NCBI RefSeq assembly: GCF_014647975.1
Contig: NZ_BMQF01000011.1
Coordinates: 186,001 to 250,000 of the forward strand
Reading direction: 5' to 3'
Source: Streptomyces fumigatiscleroticus
Lineage (GTDB): Bacteria > Actinomycetota > Actinomycetes > Streptomycetales > Streptomycetaceae
Length of the DNA stretch: 64,000 bases
How positions within the stretch are numbered: the stretch's first letter is position 1; the number at the start of each line of letters is the position of its first letter. A model generated the notes under the pieces. The model made no database searches, had not been told where the DNA came from, and saw only the letters and a list, made by a program, of their open reading frames with translations. This document shows, one piece after another, positions 16,860 to 25,805 of the stretch. Made by a program: the position numbers and the translations under genes.

Positions 16860-17765
16860 GTGGATCTGGCCTTGCTGCGCACCTTCGTGACCGTGCACCG
16901 GGCCGGCTCCTTCACCCGCGCAGCGGCCCTGCTGGGACTCTCCCAGCCGGCCGTCACCTCGCAGATCCGTACGCTCGAACGGCAGCTGGGCCGGCCCCTG
17001 TTCCTGCGCCAGGCCCGCGGCGTGACGCCGACGACCATCGGCGACGAGCTCGCCCACAAGGCCGCCCCGCATCTGGACGCCCTGATGGAGATCGCCGAGA
17101 GCGGGGTCGCCGACGACTCCTCCTTACGGACGCTGCATCTGGCCGGACCCCCGGAGTTCACCGCCGAGCGGGCGCTGCCCGCGCTCACGGAACTCACCGG
17201 AGAGACGGGACAGCCTTTCGCCCTGCGCGCCTCCTACGGACACGCCGAAGAGGTGCTGGACGGACTGGCAGCCGGGCATCACGATCTGGCCATCAGCACG
17301 GCCCGGCCGCGCGGCTCCCTGCTCACCGCGACCGCGCTCTGCGACGAGGAGCACGTCCTCGTCGCCGCCCCGCGCTGGGCCGAGCGGATCGATCCGGCCA
17401 GTCTCCGCCGCAGCGGGGCACCGGCCCTGGACAACGTCCCTCTGGTCGAGGTGCACGAGTCGCTGCCGTTCGTCTCCCGCTACTGGGCGTCCGTCTTCGA
17501 CGCCCGCCCGGCGGTCCCGGGCGCCGTCGTCGTCCCCGATCTCCGCGCGGTGCTCGCCTGCGTGGTCGCGGGCGCCGGGATCGCGGTGCTGCCCCGCTAT
17601 CTGTGCGCGGCAGCCGTGCGGCGCGGCGAGGCCGTCGCCCTCCACGATCCGGCGGTGCCGCCGCTGCGGACGTACTTCCTGGCGGTCCGCACCGGCACGC
17701 TGGCGATGCCGCACATCGCCCGTGCCCATGAGTGGCTGCACCGGGCGGCGGCGGACTGGGGCTGA
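16860..17765 (+). CDS. LysR-family transcriptional regulator
   Basis: About 301 aa. The N-terminal LysR HTH (ALLRTFVTVHRAGSFTRAA, LSQPAVTSQIRTLERQLG) precedes a type-2 periplasmic-binding effector domain. The GTG at 16860 is preceded by AGAGGGGGAG at good spacing. No divergent target gene is adjacent: upstream is the terminator of the lyase operon and downstream a NUDIX gene 74 bp away. Target and effector are unknown. Confidence 0.87.
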   Translation: MDLALLRTFVTVHRAGSFTRAAALLGLSQPAVTSQIRTLERQLGRPLFLRQARGVTPTTIGDELAHKAAPHLDALMEIAESGVADDSSLRTLHLAGPPEFTAERALPALTELTGETGQPFALRASYGHAEEVLDGLAAGHHDLAISTARPRGSLLTATALCDEEHVLVAAPRWAERIDPASLRRSGAPALDNVPLVEVHESLPFVSRYWASVFDARPAVPGAVVVPDLRAVLACVVAGAGIAVLPRYLCAAAVRRGEAVALHDPAVPPLRTYFLAVRTGTLAMPHIARAHEWLHRAAADWG

Positions 17766-17804
17766 GCGGCCCGGTACCGGACCCGGCCGGTGGCCTGGTG
17801 CGAT

Positions 17805-17818
17805 GTTTCACGTGGAAC
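17805..17818. other. parS: Near-consensus parS site
   Basis: GTTTCACGTGGAAC has one mismatch to parS. It lies in the 74-bp gap between the LysR and NUDIX genes. It may be a weak ParB site. Confidence 0.6.
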
Positions 17819-17839
17819 CAGCCGGGCCACATTCCCTCC

Positions 17840-18322
17840 ATGACCGTCCGACCCGTGGTCAAGCGCACCGCTCGTGCCGTTCTCCTGGACGGCGACGACC
17901 TGATTCTGATCAAGCGCACCAAGCCCGGTGTGGATCCCTACTGGGTCACTCCCGGGGGCGGCGTCGAGCCCACGGACACCACCGTCGTGCACGCCCTGCA
18001 CCGTGAGATCTACGAGGAACTCGGTGCCAAGATCGCGGACGTGGTGCCCTGCTTCGTGGACACCGTGGAGCACATCGGCGAGGACGGCGGCGCGACCGGC
18101 GTGAAGGTGCAGCACTTCTTCGTCTGCCGCCTGGAGTCGATGGACCCGTCCCTGCGGCACGGCCCCGAGGTGGAGGAGCCCTCCGGCGAGTACGAGATCG
18201 TACGAGTGCCGTTCACCCGGGTCGGCATCGCCTCCGTCCATCTCGTACCGCTGTCCCTGCGGCACTACCTGGACGGCAACATCGAGGGCGTGCTGGCCAT
18301 GCACGCCCCGGACCTCGGATGA
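17840..18322 (+). CDS. NUDIX hydrolase
   Basis: About 160 aa. The NUDIX box is complete: GGGVEPTD, seven residues, then REIYEELGA, which coordinates Mg2+ for hydrolysis of nucleoside-diphosphate-linked substrates. The ATG at 17840 begins MTVRPVVKRTARAVLL; an upstream in-frame extension overlaps the LysR gene and is unlikely. No Shine-Dalgarno is obvious. Substrate unknown. It converges on the flavohemoprotein gene only 13 bp away. Confidence 0.85.
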   Translation: MTVRPVVKRTARAVLLDGDDLILIKRTKPGVDPYWVTPGGGVEPTDTTVVHALHREIYEELGAKIADVVPCFVDTVEHIGEDGGATGVKVQHFFVCRLESMDPSLRHGPEVEEPSGEYEIVRVPFTRVGIASVHLVPLSLRHYLDGNIEGVLAMHAPDLG

Positions 18323-18335
18323 CGCCGGTCGCGGG

Positions 18336-19868
18336 TCAGGTTCCGACGGCGACGAGCTCCTCCAGCGAGTCGTGGCGTATGCGCTCCGGCGGGATGCCGA
18401 CGCCTCTCAGGGCGTGCACACCGCTGCGGATCATGCCGGGCGGACCCGACAGATAGGCGTCGTACTCGTTCCACGGCCCGTACTCGCGCACCACGTCGGG
18501 AAGCTGCTGCTGCGCCCGCTGATCGACGATCGCCCGGACGGCGAGCCAGGGGTGCGCCTGCTGGAGCCGGAGCATCGTGTCGATGTCGTACAGGTCGTGA
18601 TCGGTGCGGGCGCCGTAGAAGACCTCGACCTGTCGGTGCTCGCCGTGCTCGGCGACATCCTCGACCAGCGCCTTGATGGGGGCTATGCCGGTGCCGCCGC
18701 CGAGGCAGAGCAGTCCGGTGTCGGTGGTGTGGTCCACGGTCATCGACCCGCTCGGCGGGCCGAGCCGGATGACGTCGCCGGGGCGGGCGTGACGCACCAG
18801 GGCATTGGACACCCAGCCCGCCGGGACGGCCTTCACATGGAACGTCAGCAACCCGTCGGACCGGGGGGCCGAGGCGAAGGAGTAGTGCCGCCACACCCGT
18901 GGCCACCAGGGGGTCTCCACACTCGTGTACTGCCCGGCGAGGAACGGGTAGGGCTGGTCGGGGCGGACGGTGACGACCGCGACGTCCGGCGTCCTGAGTT
19001 CGTGCGCGACGACCTCGGCGTGCCACCAGGCGGGGGCGTGCAGTTCGTCCGCGGCCGCCGCGTCGATCATCACCTGCGAGATCGTCGTGTAGGTGCGGAC
19101 CCAGGCCGCCTCCGTCTCCGCGTCCCAGATGTCCGCGGCGTACTTGCTCAGCGCGCCGATGAGGGCCTCGCCGACGGCCGGGTAGTGCTCGGGCCGGGTG
19201 CCGTACTTGCGGTGGCCCCGGCCGAGATGCTGAAGGTACTCGACGAGGACGTCCGTGTTGTCGACGTGCTCGGCCGCCGTGAGCAGCGCCCTCAGCAACC
19301 GGTCCCGCTGGGCGTCCATCGCGGCCGGGAACAGCGACCGCAGGTCGGGGTGGCGCACGAAGAGCAGTGCGTAGAAGTACGACGTGGCCTTGTCGGCCAC
19401 GGGTCCGATCTCCGCCATGGTCCGGCGGATGAGGAGAGCGTCCGGCGAGGCCTCCCCACCGGAAGCCTCCTGCTGTACGGAGACGGGGGAGCCGAAAAGG
19501 GAGGCCCGGCCGGGGCTGGACTCCGGCGCCGTGGACGCGGTCCGGTCGCGTACCGGGAGAGCGGGCGGGGCCTGGGTGGAGGGCGGTACGGGCGACGACC
19601 GCGCCGTCTCGGGCGGAGCTCCGTCCGGTGCCGTGGACGGCTGTTCCTGCCGGTCGTGTCTGGACGCCTCGGCGTTCGGGGGCCGCTGCGCGTCGTCGGC
19701 CGCCGTCGGATCCGTGCGGTTCGCGGGCCGGCCCACCGGGCGTATCGCGGCCGTACGGCGCCTCTCGCTGCCCGGCTCGGGCGTCGCCGACGCGTTGCGC
19801 GGCGTGAACCAGCCGCCCCCGCCACCGGCAGATTCGCTGTCGGTCGGCATGGTGGTCGGAGCGTCCAT
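18336..19868 (-). CDS. Flavohemoprotein-like globin/FAD/NAD reductase
   Basis: About 510 aa. A globin domain starts near residue 130 (IRRTMAEIGPVADKATSYFYALLF, proximal His in GRGHRKYG). It is followed by an FAD-binding barrel (WRHYSFASAP) and an NAD-binding domain (LCLGGGTGIAPIKALVED). This architecture oxidises NO to nitrate with O2 and NADH. The first ~125 residues are an unusual Pro/Ser/Arg-rich disordered extension. ATG 19868 follows GCGAGGC at good spacing; ATG 19889 is seven codons upstream. Globin and reductase spacing is slightly compressed, as in truncated or group-II-like fusions, so NO dioxygenase activity is inferred. Confidence 0.82.
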   Translation of the reverse strand: MDAPTTMPTDSESAGGGGGWFTPRNASATPEPGSERRRTAAIRPVGRPANRTDPTAADDAQRPPNAEASRHDRQEQPSTAPDGAPPETARSSPVPPSTQAPPALPVRDRTASTAPESSPGRASLFGSPVSVQQEASGGEASPDALLIRRTMAEIGPVADKATSYFYALLFVRHPDLRSLFPAAMDAQRDRLLRALLTAAEHVDNTDVLVEYLQHLGRGHRKYGTRPEHYPAVGEALIGALSKYAADIWDAETEAAWVRTYTTISQVMIDAAAADELHAPAWWHAEVVAHELRTPDVAVVTVRPDQPYPFLAGQYTSVETPWWPRVWRHYSFASAPRSDGLLTFHVKAVPAGWVSNALVRHARPGDVIRLGPPSGSMTVDHTTDTGLLCLGGGTGIAPIKALVEDVAEHGEHRQVEVFYGARTDHDLYDIDTMLRLQQAHPWLAVRAIVDQRAQQQLPDVVREYGPWNEYDAYLSGPPGMIRSGVHALRGVGIPPERIRHDSLEELVAVGT

Positions 19869-20415
19869 GGTCTGCCTCGCCTCGAACATCTCTCGGTCGG
19901 TCTGCGCACTTCCCGGTCGGAAGGCACGTCATTTCCGCCAGCAAACGGATGGCTTATCGCGTCCGGTGTCGCGGCCAATGCGGGCCCATTCAACCCGTAT
20001 TCCTGCTCCTACGGACAAGTAAGACGAGAGTGTGACATGGACCGCAGTTTACGCACCAAGCATCCCACCGTACGCGGGCCCACCGGCCGTATAACCGGAA
20101 ACGCAGGTTCTGGATCTCCCTGGCCCGATAGGCTGCATTGGCTTGTTTCACCCCGTGCAGACCACTCGGATCCCGTCCCGGATGCGAATCGGAGAGGGTC
20201 ATACCGGCCACGATGGCGCAGTTGATCCCTTGCTTCGCCCGCCATGAAATGCGCCGGACATTGAATTATTGATTCGTTCAATTACCGGTCGTCCACACCT
20301 ATACGCAGGCTCATGTTCCCTGTGCGTCCCGCGAGACCGCCGGACGCCCACCGTTCCCCGACGTTTCACGTGAAACACCTGGCGGCTGTCCGCGTGCTGT
20401 GCGGTTGGCTACGAC
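19869..20415. promoter_or_regulatory. Divergent promoter region, flavohemoprotein / GNAT
   Basis: About 545 bp without a gene. It includes an AT-rich island at 20255-20290 with ATTGAA (20260-20265) / TTCAAT (20277-20282) as an inverted repeat, an isolated one-mismatch DnaA box (20289-20297) and parS site 3. I find no credible short ORF. Confidence 0.55.
20363..20376. other. parS: parS site 3
   Basis: Perfect GTTTCACGTGAAAC about 40 bp upstream of the GNAT start codon, in the promoter region of that gene. Confidence 0.95.
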
Positions 20416-21354
20416 ATGGCCAAAAGCTCGCATGTTCCCGTCGAAAGAGGTGGACGCCGAGGGCTTCCGTCGGACAGCCTGACCTGCGTGCCGACACCTT
20501 CCCTCGCCGATCTGCCCATTCGCCGTCTGACGCTTCGCGATCTCACCGCCTGCGCCGACTTGTCACAGAACCGGGGGTGGCCGCGCGAGGAGCACAAGTG
20601 GGGCTTTCTCCTGACGGCCGGGAAGGGCTACGGCATCGACGATCCCGAGGGCGGACTCGTGAGCGCCTGCGTCGTCACCGAGTACGGGCCGCAGGAACGC
20701 CCCGCACTCGCGGCCGTCGGCATGGTGCTGGTCGCGGAGCGGTATGCCCGTCGGGGTGTCGGACGCCGGCTGATGCGCCACGTCGTCTCGACGATGGGCA
20801 CCACACCTCTGACGCTGCACGCCACGCCCTCCGGACGGCCCCTCTACGAGGAACTCGGCTTCAAGGCCACCGGCCGGGCGGAGATGCTGAGCGGGCAGTT
20901 CACGCCGGGCGGGCCGGAACCCGGGGTCGGTACCCGCGCGGCCACCGCCGAGGATCTCACCGCGATCCTCCGCCTCGACGAGCAGGTGTTCGGCGCCGAC
21001 CGCACCCACATCATCACCCGGCTGCCGGCCTTCGCCGACCAACTGCGGATCGCGGAGGAGAACGGCCGGCTGATCGGGTACGCGGCCGCCTGGCCCAATA
21101 TGGGCACCCAGGTCGTGGGGCCGCTCGTCGCCCGTGACACGGAGACGGCGAAGGCGCTCCTCGCCTCTCTCGCCGCCCACACCGACCGCCCGCTGCGCAC
21201 CGATGTCGACGTACGCCACGAAGAGCTTCTGACCTGGGTGAAGGAACGAGGCCTGGCGTCCGTGGCGTTCAACGCGGTCATGACGTACGGGATCACCGAG
21301 CTCCCCGGGGACTGGACCCGCCGCTTCGCCCCGCTCACGGTGGCAGCGGGCTGA
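20416..21354 (+). CDS. Tandem GNAT-fold acetyltransferase
   Basis: 312 aa with one N-terminal GNAT domain that keeps the acetyl-CoA loop (VLVAERYARRGVGRRLM, PLYEELGFKATGRAEM) and a second, weaker GNAT-like C-terminal half. The acceptor is unknown. No Shine-Dalgarno precedes the ATG, and TTGGCTACGAC upstream could support a leaderless transcript. parS lies about 40 bp upstream. The gene ends at a 38-bp perfect palindrome. Confidence 0.8.
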   Translation: MAKSSHVPVERGGRRGLPSDSLTCVPTPSLADLPIRRLTLRDLTACADLSQNRGWPREEHKWGFLLTAGKGYGIDDPEGGLVSACVVTEYGPQERPALAAVGMVLVAERYARRGVGRRLMRHVVSTMGTTPLTLHATPSGRPLYEELGFKATGRAEMLSGQFTPGGPEPGVGTRAATAEDLTAILRLDEQVFGADRTHIITRLPAFADQLRIAEENGRLIGYAAAWPNMGTQVVGPLVARDTETAKALLASLAAHTDRPLRTDVDVRHEELLTWVKERGLASVAFNAVMTYGITELPGDWTRRFAPLTVAAG

Positions 21355-21369
21355 CCGCTCCCGATACAC

Positions 21370-21407
21370 CGACGCCGGTTCCCGGGAGCTCCCGGGAACC
21401 GGCGTCG
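21370..21407. terminator. 38-bp perfect palindrome, bidirectional terminator
   Basis: Two 19-base arms without interruption, centred on GAGCTC, between convergent genes (GNAT ends 21354, GlcG/HbpS-like gene ends 21423). It can form a hairpin on either transcript. Confidence 0.85.
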
Positions 21408-21422
21408 ACGGATGGCGGCCCG

Positions 21423-21848
21423 TCAGGCGAGGGCCTCCACGGCGGCCGTGGCGAAGGCGTGGTCCTGCTCCGGAGCACCGCCCCCGACCCCGATCGCGCC
21501 GATCAGACGGCCTCCGCGGTGGACCGGGACGCCGCCCGCGATGAACAGCAGCGGCCGGTCGAGCGCCGTGGGCAGGGTGTGGAAGAGCCCGCCGGGCTGT
21601 ACGACGTCGACGAGGTCGGCGGTGGGCGCGTCCAGTTGGAGCGCCGTGTAGGCCTTGCGGGTACTGGTCTCCCCGGAGATCAGCACGGCCCGGTCGTCCC
21701 GCCGGAAGGCGAGCAGATGGCCGCCGGCGTCCAGGACGGTGACGCTGACCGTGACCCCGGCGGCCTCGGCGGCGCGACGGGCCGCGGTGACGAGGGCTTC
21801 GGCGTCCTGGATGGTCAGCGGGGTGGCGGTGGTGGTCGTGGTGCTCAT
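21423..21848 (-). CDS. GlcG/HbpS-family protein (DUF336)
   Basis: 141 aa, a single GlcG/HbpS domain: hydrophobic core VTVSVTVLDAGGHLLAFRRDD, then GGVPVHRGGRLIGAIGVGGG and a closing EQDHAFATAAVEAL. Some members bind haem and corrinoids (HbpS of S. reticuli); many have no known ligand. There is no signal peptide, so it is cytoplasmic or leaderless. It follows the MFS gene on the same strand after a 114-bp gap and may be its operon partner. Confidence 0.85.
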   Translation of the reverse strand: MSTTTTTATPLTIQDAEALVTAARRAAEAAGVTVSVTVLDAGGHLLAFRRDDRAVLISGETSTRKAYTALQLDAPTADLVDVVQPGGLFHTLPTALDRPLLFIAGGVPVHRGGRLIGAIGVGGGAPEQDHAFATAAVEALA

Positions 21849-21962
21849 GGGAGCTCGTTCTCCTTGTTGCTGCGAGGTGGTGCTGCGCCCGGGTCGGTGA
21901 GGGCGCTGCCGGACCGGCGGGCGCGGGGACGGCCCCGGCCTCGCACCCGTACGGCCCGGGGC

Positions 21963-23171
21963 TCAGTGGTGGGCGGCGGTCCGCCGCTCGGCCGGTACCG
22001 ATCCGGCGACGACGGTGCCGGGGGCGCTGCCGCGCCGCTCCAGGGCGGCCGAGACGAAGGCCAGGACCAGGGCGGAGGCGGCCAGGACGGCGCCGACCCA
22101 GTTGGGGGCGGTGTAGCCGAAACCGGCCGCGATGACCAGGCCGCCGAGCCAGGCGGACAGGGCGTTGCCGAGGTTGAAGGCGCCGATGTTCACGGCCGAG
22201 GCCAGGGTGGGGGCACCGTGCGCCTGGTCCAGCACCCGCTTCTGCAACGGCGGGACGGTGGCGAAACCCAGCGCACCGATCAGGGCGATGGTCACGGCGG
22301 CCGCGACCCTGTTGTGCGCGCTGAGGGTGAAGAGCGCGAGCACGACGGCCAGGGCGCCCAGCGAGACGTACAGCAGGGGCATCAGGGCACGGTCGGCGAA
22401 CCTGCCGCCGACGAGGTTCCCGGCGACCATGCCGAGGCCGAAGAGGACCAGCAGCCAGGTGACGGAGCCGTCGGCGAAGCCGGCGACACGGGTCATCATC
22501 GGCGCGATGTAGGTGATGGCCGCGAAGACGCCGCCGAAGCCCAGCACGGTCATCGCCATCGCGAGCAGCACCTGGACGTTCTTGAAGGCGGCCAGTTCGT
22601 GCCGCAGGTGCACGCCCTGGGGCCTGGGCAGGTCGGGGACCAGCCTGGCGATGCCGGCCAGGCCGACGACGCCGAGAGCCGCGACGATGCCGAAGGTGAC
22701 GCGCCAGCCGACGGACTGCCCCACCAGCGTGCCCAGCGGGACACCGACGACATTGGCGACGGTCAGTCCGGTGAACATCATGGCGATCGCTCCGGCCTTC
22801 TTGTCCGGGGCCACCAGGCCGGCCGCGACGACCGAGCCGATGCCGAAGAAGGCTCCGTGGGCGAGCGAGGCGACCACGCGTCCGATCAGCATGACGGCGA
22901 AGGCGGGGGCGAGCGCGGACAGCAGGTTGCCGGCGATGAACAGGCCCATCAGCAGCATCAGCATCCGCTTGCGCGGGATCTTGGTGCCGAGCACGGTCAT
23001 CAGCGGGGCGCCGAACATGACGCCGAGCGCGTAGCCGGTCACCAGGAACCCGGCGGTGGGGATGGAGACCCCGTACTCGCTCGCGACCTCGGGCAGCAGA
23101 CCCATGATCACGAACTCGGTCGTTCCGATCCCGAAGGCCCCGATCGCCAGGGCCAGAAGCGCGAGAGGCAT
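21963..23171 (-). CDS. MFS (DHA1-type) efflux transporter
   Basis: About 402 aa with twelve hydrophobic segments. It has the N-terminal MPLALLALAIGAFGIGTTEFVIMGLLPEV signature of the AraJ/DHA1 drug-efflux branch and the loop-2/3 block GTKIPRKRML. The ATG at 23171 has GGAAGG upstream; a much longer upstream in-frame extension is antisense to marR and not real. It is divergent from the MarR regulator, which probably controls it. Substrate unknown. Confidence 0.88.
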   Translation of the reverse strand: MPLALLALAIGAFGIGTTEFVIMGLLPEVASEYGVSIPTAGFLVTGYALGVMFGAPLMTVLGTKIPRKRMLMLLMGLFIAGNLLSALAPAFAVMLIGRVVASLAHGAFFGIGSVVAAGLVAPDKKAGAIAMMFTGLTVANVVGVPLGTLVGQSVGWRVTFGIVAALGVVGLAGIARLVPDLPRPQGVHLRHELAAFKNVQVLLAMAMTVLGFGGVFAAITYIAPMMTRVAGFADGSVTWLLVLFGLGMVAGNLVGGRFADRALMPLLYVSLGALAVVLALFTLSAHNRVAAAVTIALIGALGFATVPPLQKRVLDQAHGAPTLASAVNIGAFNLGNALSAWLGGLVIAAGFGYTAPNWVGAVLAASALVLAFVSAALERRGSAPGTVVAGSVPAERRTAAHH

Positions 23172-23226
23172 GGGGGGTACACCTTCCCAGACGATTGCAG
23201 GTGCGCTTTGCGTGCGTCCACAATAG

Positions 23227-23255
23227 TTGCATACGCGGGTTACTTGCAAACGCGG
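23227..23255. promoter_or_regulatory. Paired 12-bp direct repeats, candidate MarR operator
   Basis: TTGCATACGCGG (23227-23238) and TTGCAAACGCGG (23244-23255) differ at one base and lie 17 bp apart in the 141-bp divergent promoter region of the MFS and MarR genes. They are the strongest operator candidate there. Confidence 0.6.
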
Positions 23256-23312
23256 TATATCGCGCGGTTGCTCTATCCTGGACTCAGCCGCTCCGGGACG
23301 GAGGAAACGCCA

Positions 23313-23777
23313 ATGACAGCGACGGACCCCGCGCTCACCGCCCTCGCCCAGGGCTGGTCCGCCCTCGCTCTGCTGCACGGGAGGATCGAGGCCCATATCG
23401 AGCGCGCCCTTCAGGCCGGGCACGATCTGAGCGTGCGCGAGTACTCCCTGCTCGACGTCCTCAGCCGACAGCACGACGGCGACGGAGGCCATCTCCAGAT
23501 GAAGCAGGTCGCCGACGCGGTCGTGCTGAGCCAGAGCGCCACCACGCGCCTGGTCACCCGGCTCGAGGACCGCGGCCTGCTCGAGCGGTACCTGTGCCCC
23601 ACCGACCGCCGTGGCATCTACACCAACGTCACCGAGGCGGGCCTGAAGCTTCTGGAGGAGGCGCGCCCCACCAATGACGCCGCCCTGCGGGAGGCGCTCG
23701 ACGAGGCGGCCAAGAATCCCGACCTGACACCGCTGGTCCGGGTCGTGGAGTCGCTCAACGCACCGGCGCCCGCCTAG
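23313..23777 (+). CDS. MarR-family regulator
   Basis: 154 aa with a winged HTH: VREYSLLDVLS, MKQVADAVVLSQSATTRLVTRLEDRGLLER and the wing TDRRGIYTNVTEAG. The ATG is preceded by GGAGG at ideal spacing. Divergence from the MFS gene and the shared repeats suggest it represses the exporter until a ligand appears. The ligand is not inferable. Confidence 0.9.
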   Translation: MTATDPALTALAQGWSALALLHGRIEAHIERALQAGHDLSVREYSLLDVLSRQHDGDGGHLQMKQVADAVVLSQSATTRLVTRLEDRGLLERYLCPTDRRGIYTNVTEAGLKLLEEARPTNDAALREALDEAAKNPDLTPLVRVVESLNAPAPA

Positions 23778-23813
23778 CCGTCCCGCGCCGGACGCACCGC
23801 ATAGGGTGCGCCC

Positions 23814-24266
23814 ATGGACGATCTTCAGATACGGCCCGCCCGGAAGGACGACGTGGCGGCGATCGTCGGGTTGCTCGCCGACGACCTCCTGGGCGCCCAG
23901 CGCGAGTCGCCGGACGACCTCACCCCCTACCTGGCGGCCTGGGAACGCCTCAGCGGTGATCCCCATCAGCACCTGGTCGTGGCCGTACGAGGAGACCGGG
24001 TCGTCGGCACGCTCCAGCTCACCGTCATTCCCGGGCTGTCCCGGCGCGGAGCCACCCGGTCGATCATCGAGGGCGTACGCATCCACGCCGACGAGCGTGG
24101 TGGCGGCCTGGGCACCCGGCTCATCGAGTGGGCGGTCGACGAATCCCGGCGGCAGAACTGCCGACTGGTGCAGTTGACCTCCGACAACACCCGCACGGAT
24201 GCCCACCGCTTCTACGAGCGGCTCGGTTTCACCGCTTCGCATGTGGGGTTCAAGCTACAGCTGTGA
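23814..24266 (+). CDS. GNAT acetyltransferase
   Basis: 150-aa single GNAT domain with the acetyl-CoA loop (GVRIHADERGGGLGTRLIEWAV) and the C-terminal HRFYERLGFTASHVGFKL. TAGGGT lies six bases before the ATG and no ribosome site is seen, the pattern of a leaderless mRNA. It converges on a serine hydrolase gene with parS site 4 between. Substrate unknown. Confidence 0.87.
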   Translation: MDDLQIRPARKDDVAAIVGLLADDLLGAQRESPDDLTPYLAAWERLSGDPHQHLVVAVRGDRVVGTLQLTVIPGLSRRGATRSIIEGVRIHADERGGGLGTRLIEWAVDESRRQNCRLVQLTSDNTRTDAHRFYERLGFTASHVGFKLQL

Positions 24267-24296
24267 GCCGTGTGCCGTGCCATGGCGAAGCGTCCT

Positions 24297-24310
24297 GTTT
24301 CACGTGAAAC
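24297..24310. other. parS: parS site 4 in a 28-bp palindrome
   Basis: Perfect parS core with complementary GCGTCCT/AGGACGC flanks, making an uninterrupted palindrome from 24290 to 24317 between convergent genes (ends 24266 and 24356). It probably doubles as a transcription terminator. Confidence 0.95.
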
Positions 24311-24355
24311 AGGACGCCTGGAAACACAGGGGCCGCCGACGGGAGCGTCCGTCGG

Positions 24356-25741
24356 CTAGCCGATCCCCCTCCACCCCCGCGGGTGCACACCGCCCGGTAC
24401 GGCACTACCGTCCTCGTACGGCTGACGCGTGAACACGAACGACCCGAGATCCAGATGGTCGAGAGTTCCGTCGGGCCGCCGTACCGCTCGCAGGACCTCT
24501 CCGGCGTAGTAGCCCTCGAGTCCGGTCCAGGTGCCGTCGCCGTTGGCCCGGAAGCCCGAGCGGCGGCCGTTGCCGGACAGCGGCTCCAGCGACACCCCGC
24601 CGTCGTCCGTCAGCCGGAGGACGAACGGATGCGTCCCCCAGTACCACTGCCCCGTGAGCTCCAGCACCGGCCGGTCGGCCTCCGGCAGCGGTCGCCACGG
24701 CTCGGGAATCCGCGGCTCGGCCTCGGCGACGATACGGACCAGATCGGCGCCCACCGCGGAGAGCTGAGGCCCGGAGGTGCAGTTGGCCAGCACCACTGCC
24801 GCGATATCGTCCGCCACACCGATGGTGAGGTTGGCCAGGAAGCCCGGCAGCGACCCCGAGTGCCCCACGAGCATCCGCCCGTCCCGGTACTGGATCTGCA
24901 GTCCGAGCCCGTACGTGACTCCGTCGGCGACGTCCGACGCCTCGGCCGGCGCCGCGGGTGCCCGCATCTCCCGTACGGTTCGCGCACCGAGCACCCGGTC
25001 GTCCCCCGCTGTCAGGAAGGCGGCAAACCGCGCCAGATCGCCGGTGGTGGACCAGAGCTGGCCGGCCGGTGCCATCCGCCCGAGGTCCTCGAGGGGCTCG
25101 GGCAGCATCACGTCGGCCCACGGATGCACCGCCCAGCCACCCGCGTGCGGCGCTTCGGGTCGGACACTCGTACGGTCAAGGCCCAGGGGATCGAGCACTT
25201 CACGCCGTAGTACGTCCTCCCAGGACGCACCGCGGACCTCCTCGACCAGCGCGCCGAGGACCGTGTAGCCGGGATTGGAGTAGTGGAACCGCCGGCCGGG
25301 CGGATGCGGGAACGGCTGCTCGCCCAGCACATCGGCGAGTTCCGGGCGCAGCGACCCCGGGGTCCGCTCCCACCACGGGGCGGGCGACTCGGCGGCCAGC
25401 CCGCTGGTGTGGGCGAGCAGCTCGGCGATCGTCACCTCCCCCGCGCCCGTGCCCGGCAGATGCTTCTCCAGCGGGTCGCCGAGGTCGAGGAGGCCTTCGT
25501 CGCGCAGCCGCAGAACGAGAACGGCGGTGAAGGTCTTGGTGAGGGAACCGATCCGGTACTGCACGTTCTCGTCCGGCGCGTGCCCCTCCACCGAGGTGCG
25601 CGCGCCGTGCCACACGGCCCTGCCTCCCCGTACCACCGCCGCCACCAGCGACGGCGCCCGCCCTTCGGCCTGGGCGACGGCGATCCGGTGCAGCAGTGCC
25701 CGGCGAGTGGCGGGCAGCAGCTCTTCCTGAGAAGTGGTCAT
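24356..25741 (-). CDS. Serine hydrolase of the beta-lactamase/AmpC-PBP4 family
   Basis: About 461 aa. The active-site tetrad SLTK (SxxK) in YRIGSLTKTFTAV and the YSN motif in FHYSNPGYTVLG identify the serine beta-lactamase/DD-peptidase fold. GHSGSLPG replaces the KTG triad, as in esterase and D-aminopeptidase relatives. A C-terminal ~110-residue lipocalin-like beta domain follows. There is no signal peptide, so it is probably cytoplasmic. An ATG at 25783 is an alternative start. Hydrolysis of an ester or D-amino-acid peptide is the best guess. Confidence 0.85.
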   Translation of the reverse strand: MTTSQEELLPATRRALLHRIAVAQAEGRAPSLVAAVVRGGRAVWHGARTSVEGHAPDENVQYRIGSLTKTFTAVLVLRLRDEGLLDLGDPLEKHLPGTGAGEVTIAELLAHTSGLAAESPAPWWERTPGSLRPELADVLGEQPFPHPPGRRFHYSNPGYTVLGALVEEVRGASWEDVLRREVLDPLGLDRTSVRPEAPHAGGWAVHPWADVMLPEPLEDLGRMAPAGQLWSTTGDLARFAAFLTAGDDRVLGARTVREMRAPAAPAEASDVADGVTYGLGLQIQYRDGRMLVGHSGSLPGFLANLTIGVADDIAAVVLANCTSGPQLSAVGADLVRIVAEAEPRIPEPWRPLPEADRPVLELTGQWYWGTHPFVLRLTDDGGVSLEPLSGNGRRSGFRANGDGTWTGLEGYYAGEVLRAVRRPDGTLDHLDLGSFVFTRQPYEDGSAVPGGVHPRGWRGIG

Positions 25742-25805
25742 GCGCCACAGTCCACCCGGCCGGAGGCCAGCCGTCGAGCTCATTTCCCCCGCGGACGACG
25801 ACGGG

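Noticed and set aside
20563..23232. 889-codon open frame on the minus strand across the GNAT, HbpS-like and MFS genes
   Set aside because: Shadow frame: it spans three real genes and is rich in Arg/Gly/Pro with no family resemblance.
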